DNA of 64,000 bases from Quillaja saponaria (taxonomy: Eukaryota; Streptophyta; Magnoliopsida; Fabales; Quillajaceae), in NCBI GenBank assembly GCA_029379385.1, contig CM055617.1, positions 4,588,001 to 4,652,000 on the forward strand, in the 5' to 3' direction. This document shows, piece by piece, positions 24,601 through 37,900 of the stretch (positions are counted from its first letter, which is position 1; every line of letters starts with the position of its first letter). Made by a program: the position numbers and the translations under genes. The notes under the pieces are model-generated. The model was not told the DNA's origin, made no database searches, and was given only the letters and a program-made list of their open reading frames with translations.

Positions 24601-27600
24601 CCTTATTTCAATGAGGTATTAAATGGTTCCATTACCGTGCAGGTTTTGGCCAGCAATATGATATTCCTCGGGGTTGTAATCTTTGTACCCTTTTCATTGG
24701 GTCGTGTTATACTTCACTATTTATCTTGGGTTTTCTCAATTGCTAGCATTCCTGCTTTATCAACTGGTGTTCCCCTGACTGATACAGCCCTTTTCCCTCG
24801 CAAATATTACGTTAAAAAACACATTAACTGCTGTTACCAATCTGTCATCGGAAAGTCAAGACAGTGGTCTACTTGGTCAGGTTGAGGAAGTGTTGAAAGG
24901 TAATGCAAGTGGGCTGAGTGAAGTGTCAAATAACATAACTGGTTCCCTCTCTGCAGAAATATTGAAAGGAGGGTCTATTGGGGCTTCAAGGCTTTCTGAT
25001 GTTGCTACTCTCTCTGTTGGATATATGTTTATATTTGCTTTAGTGTTCTGCTACCTTGGCATTGTTGCTTTGGTTCGTTATACAAAGGGGGAGCCTTTGT
25101 CTGTTGGAAGGTTTTATGGTATTGCTTCCATGGCAGAGACAATTCCATCTCTTTTCAGGCAGTTTTTGGCTGCAATGAGGCATTTGATGACCATGGTTAA
25201 GGTTGCTTTTCTTTTGGTCATTGAACTTGGTGTGTTTCCTTTAATGTGTGGATGGTGGTTGGATGTCTGTACCATAAGGATGTTTGGCAAGACAATGGCT
25301 CATAGGGTCCAGTTCTTCTCTGCTTCTCCTTTAGCGAGCTCATTGGTACATTGGGTTGTAGGAATTATTTACATGCTCCAAATAAGCATATTTGTCAGCC
25401 TTCTTAGGGGGGTACAATATTTTATTCCTCTCTTCATTTTCCTTAAGTTACCCTCTGTAATCTTTGTTGGATTGTTGTTTCATTTTTAAGTACCTAGTAC
25501 TGAATACTTTTTTTTATTCTTTCTTGGTAATGGCAGGTTTTACGTAATGGGGTCCTGTATTTTCTTCGGGATCCAGCAGATCCAAACTACAATCCCTTCC
25601 GTGATCTAATTGATGATCCTGTGCACAAGCATGCTCGCAGGGTTCTGTTGTCTGTTGCAGTTTATGGAAGTTTGATTGTAATGCTGGTATTTTTACCTGT
25701 CAAGCTTGCTATGCGGATGGCACCGTCCCTTTTTCCCCTTGACATATCGTAAGCAATCCTTATGCAGATTAATGGCTTCACTTCGAAAATGCAGCATTTA
25801 GTGTGTCACTTCTGTTAATGTCGTGATGTACATTTGGTTGCAGGGTGTCTGACCCATTCACTGAAATTCCAGCTGACATGCTCCTCTTCCAGATTTGCAT
25901 TCCTTTTGCAATTGAGCATTTTAAATTGCGGACAACTATTAAATCCCTTCTTCGCTATTGGTTTACGGGAGTTGGATGGGCACTTGGTTTAGCAGATTTC
26001 TTACTGCCCAGACCTGAGGACAATGGTGGTCAAGAAAATGGAAATGGGGAACCAGGCAGGCAGGATAGACTACAAGTTGTACAACCTAGAGGGCAGGGGC
26101 AGGCAGCACTGGCAGGTGTTGATGATGTGAACAGGGGCATTCTTGCCTCTGGAAACTTGAACATCCCAGAGGACTACGATAATGATGAACAATCTGATTC
26201 CGAGTGAGTTGTGGACATATAACATTTCTTAACAGCATGGTTAAGTGTGAATTAACAATATTCTTTGAAAAAAAAGAAGCATTTTTATAACAATATTCAC
26301 TTGCCTTTTATGAGTGTGTGGGGCTTAGGTTCTTGGTATAGATGAAGGGTTGAAAGTCTTGTGTTTATATGCATCATTAATTGTGTGATGTTGCTTTTTG
26401 TTTTCTGGCACCATCCGATGTCCACTGTGATCTTTGCAGTTACGCATTTGTTCTCCGAATTGTTCTCCTGTTGGTGGTCGCTTGGATGACTCTTCTTATT
26501 TTCAACTCTGCCTTAATAGTTGTTCCAATTTCATTTGGACGGGCAATTTTTAATGCTATTCCTCTCTTCCCACTAACTCATGGTATCAAGTGTAATGGTA
26601 TGTTGTTGGTTGATCTTGTTCTTTTTGTCACCGTATCTTATTCTGTCACTTTGAATATGTTTAAGCTTGACATGCTATTTATTTTGTTAGATCTTTATGC
26701 TTTCATCATTGGAAGCTATGTGATTTGGACTGCTGTTGCGGGAGCAAGATATTCAATTGAGCAAATCAGAAACAAGAGGGCGTCAGTTTTATTGAACCTA
26801 ATTTGGAAATGGTGTGGAATTGTTATTAAAAGTTCTGCACTTCTGTCTGCATGGGTAAGAACTGTCCTGGTTATTCTTTCCTCTGATAAACCAGGTTCTC
26901 TGATTATTATATTTTTTTGTTTTTCTAGAAGTTTGTGTTGGCTTTCTAATGCAATAGCTCAGTGCATAATGTTATATTTACAGATATTTGTCATCCCGGT
27001 ACTAATTGGTCTGCTGTTTGAGCTTTTGGTGATTGTGCCAATGAGAGTCCCAGTGGATGAAAGCCCAGTCTTCCTCTTGTATCAGGACTGGGCATTAGGC
27101 CTCATCTTTCTCAAGATATGGACTAGACTGGTGAGTGTTTATAATTTTTGATCCTTTTTCACTGAATTTTTTATTTTTTGAGTCAGCTCTATTGCCTTAG
27201 TTTCAAAGAGGTGGCTCCAGGGATGCATTTGAAGTTCTATTAGTATGCAATATTATAATTCTCATGGTCTTAAAATGTTGTCTAAAAAGAATGCGTGATA
27301 AGTAAATGCCTCTGGTTTTAAATAGAAGTTGCTTGGTTTTTATGCCCCCTCCCCACCCTCCCAAAATCGACAGATGGACGTTTCAACTGATTTTATTGTT
27401 TTTCGTTGTGTTTGTTTGACACTTTCACAGGTTATGTTGGACCATATGATGCCACTCGTGGATGAGAGTTGGAGAGTAAAATTCGAAAGGGTGAGAGAAG
27501 ATGGTTTCTCCAGGCTGCAAGGTCTTTGGGTCCTAAAGGAGATTGTGTTCCCCGTGATAATAAAACTGTTGACGGCATTATGTGTGCCCTATGTTTTAGC

Positions 27601-27940
27601 CAGAGGGGTGTTTCCTGTGCTTGGGTACCCCTTGGTTGTTAATTCTGCAGTCTACCGGTATGCTTGGTTGGGATGCCTCAGCTTCAGCTGCTTTTGCTTT
27701 TGCGCCAAGAGATTTCATGTCTGGTTCACAAATCTTCACAATTCAATACGCGACGACCGCTATCTGATTGGCCGTAGGCTTCACAATTATGGAGAAGACA
27801 TTCAGGTGAAGCAAAATGAGGCAGAGTTTTCCACTGATACACAAAGTTCCAATATGCAAGCCGCTGGTTTGATCCAACATGATCAAGAAGCAGATGTCGG
27901 ACTGCGGTTAAGGCGAGTTAATCAACAGGGTGATTTGTAG
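21680..27940 (+). CDS. SUD1: SUD1/DOA10-like RINGv ER-membrane ubiquitin ligase (one frame break)
   Basis: Homologue of Arabidopsis SUD1/CER9, yeast Doa10 and animal MARCH6: a polytopic ER ligase acting in ER-associated degradation, linked in Arabidopsis to HMG-CoA reductase activity and cuticle lipids. Exons: 21680-22012, 22736-23428, 24643-25411, 25537-25748, 25844-26203, 26440-26597, 26691-26854, 26984-27130 and 27431-27940. The product is about 1114 residues once one base is discounted. The RINGv (C4HC3) uses Cys67, Cys70, Cys84, Cys86, His94, Cys97, Cys110 and Cys113, after an acidic DEDEDEE run. Many hydrophobic segments follow, with an acidic linker in exon 2. Oddity: exon 3 is 769 nt and has an extra T in the run 24791-24794, between PLTDTAL and ANITLKNTLT. 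As read, this shifts the frame and stops near 24885. The rest is intact, which suggests a sequence error or a young allele. Confidence 0.92.
24100..24275. mobile_element. SINE-like repeat relic in SUD1 intron 2
   Basis: The segment includes AATTGGGGTCGGCTATGTGA followed by ATCC, and further on CCCGGGCTTGAGACCGGC. I know these two motifs as recurrent in plant interspersed repeats, probably SINE-derived; the family is not assigned. Nearby, AAGGTAGATTGGTATGTAA occurs twice, near 23852 and 23995. Borders are approximate. Confidence 0.45.
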
Positions 27941-28655
27941 TGAGGCTGTGTTGAGTTGTTGGATGTATATTATCAGAGATTTGTTAAATTAGACAAGATG
28001 AACGCCTGGTTTGTGCATATAGTCCTAATTAAATTAGTATATAGGACAATTAATAAGACATTCTTTGATTTTTTTCAAGCAACATGGGGCAATGAGTGAG
28101 TATGCTCTTCGAATGAGATCTGATCTGAAGCTGGCTAGCTGCACTCTACTGCCTTCGAATATATTGATCTCGGCCATTTTGAATAAGTGAGGTCTAAGAC
28201 TACTTCGACAGAAAACTCCTAGATAAAGGTAAAACGATTGGGAAAATGGAAAGTGCCAAGAAAGAGCTCCGCATGACTGTTAAGTAGGCATTAACTACGG
28301 CAGTTTGTTTCTCCTACTTACTTTCAAATTGAGAATTTGAAAGAGTCTATCAAACCCTTTCGGGGAATGCAGAATTTTATTTTTTTATTCTTAAACAAAA
28401 TCTGCAAGCAAACAATTCAGACTAAATGCAAAGAACAATTTAAAGCAAAACTTCTGCATATCCTTTAACGGAAAAGAAATGGTTCACAGCAAAACCCAAA
28501 ACCTTACCTAGTCTACCAAGATAAGCTCACTCTGAAACTAATCAAAACCCAACATCTGAAGTAAAATAGTTCCAGACCCCAATTTCCCTGGAGAATTAAC
28601 ACCAAAACAAAAACTCTCAAGAAACAAGGTTGTCATTGAGGGATAAGGTGGCCAG
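27941..28655. other. Convergent 3' ends of SUD1-like and first PABP gene
   Basis: The SUD1-like gene (plus) and the first PABP gene (minus) end facing each other, so this stretch should hold both 3' UTRs. The sequence at 28619-28658 is a former coding tail of the PABP gene, now beyond its early stop. No other gene is seen. Confidence 0.5.
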
Positions 28656-31600
28656 TTAATCTGCTGCATTGCCAGTCTGCTGCTGAGCAACATTTCTTAG
28701 GACATCCATGGCCTCAGCCACCTTAGCTTTCAAAGCTTCTGGTGACTCAAGAAGGTGCAGAACCTCAGTCTGATCCATCTCCAGAAGCATGCCAGTTACC
28801 TTAGCCGCATTTTCAGGCTCCAGCTGCTCCACAAGTGGGTAAAGATTCTCACCCAGCATCTACATTTAGGAACCAAACAAACTTGAGCAAAAACATGTAA
28901 ATTAAACTGCTCCCAGTCATTCCAGGACAATATTCAATACAGGGCCTGATCTGATTCCATTGTTCTTCACAGTAAACATACCATTGAAGAAAGGAATCAT
29001 GGAACCAAAGCTCTAAAAACACTTCCTATGAGTCATCTAAGGTTCTTCTGAGGAAAAAATTTAGTAGTCACAAAAGTTCAATTAAGGAAATTAAGACCCA
29101 AACATCTCGATCTTGTAATCTAGGAATGACTAACATATTGTATGATAAAATTCTTACACAAGAAGGACAACTTACATTAGATTGCCACTTCTATTAAAAA
29201 AAGTAGCCACCCAGATTTAAAGATATATTGACCATATTTTCTTTAGCCACAGACCTTTACCCTCAACTTTCTGTTTTTCCTCTTGTCATGAACAGGTTAT
29301 AGTTTTTCTTTTCTTTTTTATTTGGGGCGGGGGAGGGAAGATAAATTTATGTATACAGAGAGAGAGAGAGAGCAAGAAAGTACATAAAAAGAAAAGAAAG
29401 GAAAGAAAGATTACCGTCCTCTGCTGCTCTGGTGTAGCATTTGCAAGGGCAGAAGCCAAAGCACCCACAGGAATTTGCTGAGACAAAGCAGCATCACGCA
29501 GTGGCACAGCACCCATTTCATATGGAACAGAAAACATGCCTCCAGCAACCCCAGGCATGGGAGCATCAGGCAGACCCCGGCGAGGGGGATAATGGTAGAC
29601 ACGTCCCCCTCTTGGAAGAGCCTAATCAATAAAAAGCTATCAGAGACAGAGCTCTAGAACGAATGTATGTTCATATTACAGAAAGAAAAAGTAATATGAG
29701 ATAGAGATTCATCGACCTGCTGTTGCATGAGCGGAACTGGCTGCTGGGTCTGCTGGACAGCCCCTGAACGTCTGCCACCAGGACGTGGTCCCTGCTGACC
29801 CTGCTGAACCATTGGCATAAAGAAATTTGGCATTGGTGCCCCACCAGGTCTCATGCCAGGTACAAGTTGTTGTTGGTACCCGAACCCAGGCTGATATTAG
29901 GGAAGGTTCAATGTAACACAGCAATCACATGAGGACCATAATCAGTGAGCTAAGAAGGTAGCAAACTCGGGTAAGAAAATCACATTATTCAAAACTGTGA
30001 GTAAAAACAGATCAGAACTGTACCTGGGAAGGAATGATTGCAGGTGGTGCTTGACCATAGAATATTTGTTGTCCAATACCAGGACCACCAGGAGGGTACA
30101 TTGGCACACGAGGAGCAACAGAATGCGGCATTGCAACAGGCCGCATTTGAGCAAATTGAGCCTGTATAAACAGTATAAATCTAACATGTGCAATTGACAG
30201 TTGATAGATACTCGATACCAAATACAATACACAACCAAACAATAGCTAGGAGGTGGTCAGAGAAACACCAGGTCTGTTGCAGGAAAATGGTCCACTATTT
30301 TCTTCTTTTTTTTTTTTTTTTTTTGGAGGGGGGGGGGGGGGGGGGTGGGGGGGAGGGCGATTCCTAATTAAGATCCTCTCAGACAATCATGATGATACTT
30401 CAGTTTGTTGAAGAGGAAGGGAATAGTGGTAATACATTCAATCATTTGTTGAAATATGATATTGCAATAGATTTTTTAAATTCCACCTGCAGATGGTTGC
30501 AGTCACAAAACAACTCAATTCTCAAAATATATACCTGCAATCTAGCTCTTCTATCTTCTTTTCTTTGTGCCAGTGCAACATATAGAGGCTTGCTAACAAC
30601 CATTTTCCCATTCATCTCCAAGAGCTACACACCAATGAAAGGAAAGAAAATTGACATTTTTCTGATAAAAAAAAGTATATCATATATGTATATAAAAACT
30701 TACTGCTCTAGATGCCTCCTCAGGAGTTGAGAATGCAACAAACCCTGATCCTCTGCTAATTCCATTTGGGTCTCGCATTACCTGTTCACACCAAGAATCG
30801 AACATGTTAAAACAATTATTTCCAGAAGTGGTATAAAATTATAAAGGACAAAGACGCTACAGACCTTGCATGAGGTAATCATACCAAAAGGTGAAAACAA
30901 CTCCTTAAATTTATCATCTCCGATGCTATCATCTAAATTTTTAACATACAAGTTGGCCCCTTGATATTTGTCAGCTGCCTCTTTCATTGTCTGCTCAAAC
31001 CGATGTTTCAGTTCAGTTTCTCTTTCGGATTTCTTCTGGGCCTTTCCAACATACCACTCCTTATCATCAATCTTTTTCCCATTAAGAGCCTCAACTGACC
31101 TAACAGCATCATCTGCACTCTCAAAGTTTACAAATCCAAAGCACTTTGATTTCCCATCCCCATCTCTCATCACCACAACACTAGTGATTGGTCCAAATTC
31201 AGCAAAAACATTCTTCAAATCTTCTTCACTAGTTGATTCAGAGAGGTTCTTCACAAAAACATTGTTGAATTTTGTCTTGTCAATTACACTATCCCTTTCT
31301 TGCTTACGAAGGAAAGGCCCCACATAGACTTGCTTATCATTCAACAGCATGCCGTTTAACTTCTCTATCGCTTTTTGGGCAGATTCCTCATTTTCAAATT
31401 GTACAAAGCCATAGCCTTTAGATTGTCCAGAGGAATCTGTAGCCACCTTGCAAGAAAGGACATTCCCGAATGCAGAAAATGTATCATGTAATGCTTTGTG
31501 CTCAATTGCCTTGTCTAAGTTCTGTCAAGTTCCAGAAAAACAAATCAAATAAAAAAAGGAATGTCAAATCAAAGAGGACTTGCAACAACTGAGACATGCA

Positions 31601-33938
31601 GGTGTCTACTGTTTGCAAACATAAAGAAGCCAATATATAAGTACCTTAATAAATATATTTCCTGCCCCACTTTTACGAATGCTAGGATCACGATGGGAAT
31701 ACATAATACGGATGGGCTTTCCATTGAGAGGAGTGAAGTTCAGGACATCCAAAGCCCTTGCAGCTGCCACCAAGAGCGAACGACTTTAATAAGAGTAAGT
31801 AAGATAGATAAATAACAATAGTAAAAAGGGAAAGGAAAAGAATAGATGGATACAGCATATATCAACTACATGATAAGGAATTATATATTAAAAGATAATA
31901 AGCATAATTTAAACTTTCTTATTCACAAATCACAACACAGAAGATAAGTTGACTGAATAAAAACTATTTTTAACTGGTTTTCAAAATGTCAAGATTACAG
32001 CTTGGATAAACACCCAATGGTGATTGCTATCTTTTCATGTTAAAAATTGACAATATCTTATATGTAGTAAATACATATAGATGTCTGAAAATAATCAAAA
32101 TAGACACGTGGATATTTGAAAGTACTAATAATCGCATTTTCCTTTTTCTATCCACTCAGTTTGTCACTATGCCAAAATTAGCCCTGCAATCACACTATTT
32201 GCGGTAACCCTGTTATGTAATCCTGCAAGTTATACATCATCTACAAAACATCCAAGGAGAATAATACAAATACTAGATTGCGCAGTAGAAGCACGATTGG
32301 AGTTTCCATCATGATCTCAAAGGATAATTGGAATAGTTACACATTCAGATGTTATTTGTCAGGAGAATAAAGGAAGACAAGTAACATGTTTCCAAGTTGG
32401 AAAATTCCATTGTGTATATTCACTATGATGAAGTCTGGCCACCTATCGTTCGATCCAATATTGACCTGGGACAAGCCACCTTCCAGCAAGATAACCTTGT
32501 CATTCTATACATTCTAAAAGAAGCAAAGAAATTCAGAGATCCAATTACTTGCAAGACCATGAACATAAATATTTAGAAATTATTACACTAACATAAAATT
32601 CTATTCTAATTAATTTGAATTTCCTAAGAGTAGCCTAGATATAGTACCTTGATTAGAGCATGTCTAACAGACAAATCATAGTTCCACACCACTACTGCTA
32701 GATATATAGGTAGGAATTAGTAGTTCTAGGCTTCTAGCTTTCAAGTAGTGCTAGATACAAACTACTGCTGTACATGCCAGTCAATAGGAAATAGTAATTC
32801 TCGCTTCCCAGTAGTTTTTATGGGACCTAGATCAAAGCATGCCACAGACCCTCTTAGGAAATAATTGAACCTCAAATTGTCCTGCACAATGCAAGTAGAG
32901 TTGCTACATGCATGTCACCACAAAATTATAGAGCTCCCGTTTTTGGACCAATCTTGCGAATTTAACTCATATACCAGGTTCAGCAATTGATGTTTTTCCT
33001 CAAGAAATACTAGGCGTTAAAACTAAAGCTGGACAATGTAGCATGACTCCATTGGGTTATACAACCGTCAAATTGTCATTATCTCCACCCTCCCCCACAC
33101 CCCCCACACCAAAAAAAAAAAAAAAATTAATAATAATAGAGAAAAAGGAATCAATTGTACCATCGCCCAATCTGCTAAGAAGCCTAAGTGATTCTATACC
33201 AAAACCAGCTTCCATATATCATATACAGTAACCTAAACTACTTTTTTCTTCAGAAATAGAGTTAATTTTTTGTTAAATTATTACCACTTCTATTTTAAGA
33301 AGTCACCAAAAGCGTCACTTTGCATTTTAAAAAAAGATAATTATGGTTCCCACCGACTACAAATAATAATAAAAAAGCATTTCTGTCTCTAATAAGCTAG
33401 GGGAAGAAAATTTAAACTCCAATTTGTTTCTAAAAGAAGTTGTCTTCGTTCACTTATAAACAACAAGGCCCCTGTTTAACCTTTACTCTAGAGTTTGCAG
33501 ATTTAATAGAAATTAGATAGCAGTAGTGCCACAGGCAGTATTATCGAATTTCACACCAACTACTCCTATAGAGGACAGTGTTGGACTCCATATCAATGCT
33601 CCTAATGAACAAGCTACCAAATTAATACAGAGTGTGTAAAGGAAATATAACACACCGAAAACGTTAACAATAAATTAAGAAACCTTACCATCTTGAGGGC
33701 CGCTATAATTGACATAACCATAACCAAGTGATTTCCGGGTCGTCAAATCCCTGCAAACCCTAACAGAAATCACCTGACCCAGATGGTTAAAGAAGTCGTA
33801 TAGCTGCGAATCCGTGACACTGGGGTCAAGATCCCCAACATAAAGCGATGTCGTCCCAAACTGGTTTGCTCCGCCAACCACGGCGACACCGCTGGCTCCC
33901 GAAATCGCATTCTGAGGCTGAACCTGAACTTGTGCCAT
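28656..33938 (-). CDS. PABP: Poly(A)-binding protein, tandem copy 1 (shortened C-terminus)
   Basis: Cytoplasmic poly(A)-binding protein that coats mRNA tails and links them to translation initiation. Exons in transcript order: 33938-33689, 31763-31645, 31521-30865, 30781-30704, 30624-30535, 30161-30024, 29890-29717, 29621-29415 and 28859-28656. Phases agree throughout. The product is 638 residues, with four RRMs (RNP2 motifs LYVGDL, IFIK-NL, VFVKNL, LYVKNL; RNP1 motifs such as [32 protein letters not shown]), a Pro/Gln/Gly-rich linker and a C-terminal MLLE domain ([13 protein letters not shown]). The ATG at 33938 matches the family start MAQVQVQPQ. Oddity: the codon after NAAD is TAA where copy 2 has CAA, removing a 14-residue tail whose remains are still readable downstream. 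The MLLE domain is retained, so function is likely kept. Confidence 0.93.
30306..30357. repeat. T19 then G18-T-G7-A-G3 homopolymer block in PABP intron
   Basis: A run of 19 T (30306-30324) is followed by GGA, 18 G (30328-30345), T, 7 G, A and 3 G. It lies in the intron between exons 5 and 6 of PABP copy 1. The matching intron of copy 2 has no such G tract. The plus strand could form a G-quadruplex. Exact length is unreliable in any assembly. Confidence 0.9.
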
Positions 33939-34403
33939 CTCAACCAACTATTACACCACTTTCCGAAGAAGTTTTTTTTTGCTTCAAATGTTCACTTTTT
34001 TTGGGTTTTTTTTTTTTCCTTCCCTCTCCTCTTGATTTTTGGGAAATTTAAAGCTACACGAACACAGAATGATCGAGAGAGAAACTACGTAAATATAATC
34101 GAGTAAATTTTCTAATCAATTTCCTTCTGAATTTCGACGAAAATGGATAGTGGAGGAGAGGGAAGGGTTTGGAGGATAACTATAGCCGGATATACGACGG
34201 GGGTAGTAGAGGCCGCCGGTGATAACGGCGGCAGCGGCTGTCATAAAATCGTAAGTATGAAAAGACGGAGAGAAGAAAGAGAACAAAGCTGGAGGGGCAG
34301 GTGGAACTGCACTGACGAAACAGTAATCACGTAGCTGTGAAACTAAGTAAGTGGCCGGATATGCTGACGATATCTTAGCCGTTGATCTAATACGCTGTGG
34401 GCC
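33939..34403 (-). promoter_or_regulatory. Leader and promoter of PABP copy 1
   Basis: The 5' leader is pyrimidine-rich on the transcript strand. A GC-rich block near 34140-34240 is also found upstream of copy 2 (40618-40690), and TGGGCC at 34398-34403 matches the site II motif of translation-related genes. Shared flanks show that the duplication included the promoter. Confidence 0.45.
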
Positions 34404-34994
34404 CACATGACGAGTTGTGCCGTAAGAAAATTAATAGATGTAAAACAATTTCTCCGGTAAATTTTAAATGGTCTTTGGACTTAAGATTTATATTTGAATT
34501 TGTATATGATGAAAATGAAAATAAGATATATTTATAATATTCAGATTATTTTTATATTGTCAAAAATAAAGTTTTAAATTTTATTTGGAAACTTATGTAG
34601 AATCTTTTTAGAAACCAGATGGGCAATAAATAACAACTAGTTACTTTGTAATAGTATTAGGTGCATGCTGTTTCTTTATTTACCTTCCCGTTCCACTCCA
34701 GGAAAATACCTTTAAACATTTTTTTTCCATCTAGAAAGTAAAATATTTAGAAAAAAAAAGGACCTAGCAAACGTCATCACTCCAAGCAAATAGAAGTCCA
34801 TCAGTATTTAATGCAGATAACAATCTAAAGCATAGCTCTGAGGATCCTATAAAGGAAGAGAAATGCTTCATTACATAAACCAAAACATGCAATACCATCA
34901 AAATAAGCTCAACCTAAAATAAGTCAAAATCCATTATCTAACATAGTTTAAAGCACGATAACAGAAATGAGTAAAAAGCCTAATTGCCAAACTC
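34404..34994. other. Spacer between tandem PABP genes
   Basis: AT-rich DNA between the promoter of copy 1 and the stop codon of copy 2. The right part is the 3' UTR of copy 2. No other gene is seen. Confidence 0.5.
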
Positions 34995-37900
34995 TCAAGA
35001 AACAAGGTTGTCATTGAGTGATAAAGAGGCCAGTTGATCTGCTGCACCGCCAGTCTGCTGCTGATGCTGAGCAACATTCCTCAGGACATCCATTGCTTCA
35101 GCCACCTTTGCTTTCAAAGCTTCTGGTGACTCCAGCAGGTGTAGTACCTCGGTCTGATCCATCTCCAGAAGCATGCCAGTAACCTTAGCTGCATTTTCCC
35201 GCTCCAATTGTTCCACAAGTGGGTAAAGATTCTCACCCAGCATCTACAGACATCGACCAACAAAGAAATTCAGTAGAAACATCATAATTAGTAATGCTAC
35301 ATTGCAGAAGTTACAAGCTTCAGTCACCTCAGGATTATATCTAATATAGGGCACGAATCAGTGCTCATAGCTTTACAATATTTCGGAAGTTATAAGCTTC
35401 AGTCATTTCAGGATTATATCTCATATAGGGCAAGAATAACGGTGCTCATAGCTTTAGAAACCTAGTAGGAAAAGTAGTTATTTTCCATCAAAGGGGAGAG
35501 TTATGATGAGACTTCAAGTTCAAGGAAAGCAGCATCTGTGCCTTACCTTTTCCTCCTCTTCCTGTTTCTTTTTTCTTGTCATATAGGGCAAGAATATCGG
35601 TGCTCATAGCTTTACAAACCTAGTAGGAAAAGTAGGTATTTTCCATCAAAGGAGAGAGTTATGATGAGACTTAGAGTTCAAGGAAAGCAGCATCTGTGCG
35701 TTACCTTTTACTCCCCCTCCCTCTTTCTTTTTTCTTGTCACTGCTTACATTACTGTTCATGATGGTGCTGTTCACAATCCTAAAACAACAGTTGAACATC
35801 TTCTGCCTATAACTGTTTTTTCAAGTTTTCAACCCTAAACAGCACACTCCACCTGCTTAAACAAGCAAAACCCCCCAAACCTGTCCAAATAAACCTAGAA
35901 ACCACCACGAAGCGATGTATGCAGATTTTCCCAATCTGTCCTACATCAATATTATTCTTCCTGCAAAAAATATATATAACTAACAAATCTTTTTCATGGA
36001 AACAGTGGCCAGACTTCTCAATATCATAGGTAACCGAGAAAGAGGATCTATTTGTGTGGCCAGACGTCCCAACATCATAAGTAATCTAGGCAGAGGGTCT
36101 ATTTGTGTTAAACTGATTATGGAGCTTACTCACTAACTCTCCCTTTTGATAGATCCCTAAAGAAAATTAACCTTTATGATTTGTAGATAGATAGATAGAT
36201 GGATAATGCATACCGTCCTCTGCTGCTCCGGAGTAGCATTTGCAAGTGCAGAAGCCAAAGCCCCAACAGGAATTTGCTGAGACAAAGCTGCATCACGCAG
36301 CTGCATACCACCCATTTCATATGGAACAGAAAACATGCCCCCAGCCATTCCAGGCATAGGAACATCAGGCAGACCCCGGCCAGGGGGGTAACGGTAGACT
36401 CGCCCCCCTCTTGGAAAAGCCTAATCAACAAAAGAGCTATCAGAGACAATGTTCCAAACAGAATAAATATGTTCATATTACAGAATGAAAAAGTAATGTG
36501 AGATAGAATTTCATCAACCTGCTGTTGCATGAGAGGAACCGGCTGCTGGTTCTGCTGGACAGCCCCTGAACGTCTTCCACCAGGACGTTGTCCCTGCTGA
36601 ACCATTGGCACAAAGAAATTTGGCATTGGTGCCCCACCAGGCCTCATGCCAGGCACAAGTTGTTGTTGGTAACCAAACCCAGGCTGACATTGGGAAAGAT
36701 CAGTAAAGATATGTGAAAATGCCATTCAACAGGAATTTGTTGGATAAGAAGGTAGTAAACTCAGTTTAGAAAATTCAACCGTCAGTACAAACAGATCAGA
36801 AGGGAATACCTGGGATGGAATAATAGCAGGTGGTGCTTGACCATAGAATATTTGCTGCCCAATACCAGGACCACCAGGAGGATATATTGGCACACGGGGA
36901 GCAACAGAATGTGGCATTGCAACTGGCCGAAGTTGAGAAAATTGAGCCTATACAAACAGTATAAATTCACAGTATACAATGCAGCTGACAGCTGATGAAT
37001 ATTCAATACTATATACAACAACCAACCAAACAATAGATAAGAAAGGCATTGACCATGCCAAGAGACCTAGATAACTGCCAGGCCTTCTGCAATAAAAAGT
37101 CCAATAAGCCCTTCTTTTTTTGGCAATAATGCAATCCCAAAACTTGGATCATCTTAAAACATGACAGTGTGTCTGCTTGTTGAGGACAAGGGCATTGGTG
37201 GTAAGGTAAAAAAAATTATTTGATGAATGTGGAAATACAATTACATATTCAGATAGTTGCAAGCTAAAACATCACAAGAAATATACCTGCAATCTAGCTC
37301 TTCTATCTTCTTTCCGTTGTGCAAGTGCAACATAAAGAGGTTTGCTAACAACCATTTTCCCGTTCATCTCCATGAGCTACCAGCCAATGAAAAGAAAGAA
37401 AAATCAATACATTTTCTAATAAAGATCATATGCATGTATTTATAAAAACAGAAACATAAAAAACATACTGCTCTAGATGCCTCCTCAGGAGTTGAAAATG
37501 AAACAAACCCTGAACCCCTGCTAATTCCATTTGGGTCTCGCATTATCTGCTCACATGGAGAAGAAAGAACATTACAGATTATTTCTAGTATCAGTAAAGA
37601 ATGAACTAAATGGCAATGATGCTACAGACCTTGCATGAGGTAATGGTACCAAATGGTGAGAACAATTCCTTTAGGTTATCATCATCAATGCCATCATCTA
37701 AATTCTTAACATACAAGTTGGCCCCTTGAGATTTGTCAGCTGCCTCTTTCATACTCTGCTCAAACCGATGTTTCAGTTCAACTTCTCTTTCAGATTTCTT
37801 TTGTGCTTTTCCAACATACCATTCCTTATCATCAATTTTATTCCCATTAAGAGCTTCAACTGCCCTAGCAGCATCATCTGCATTCTCAAAGTTCACAAAT

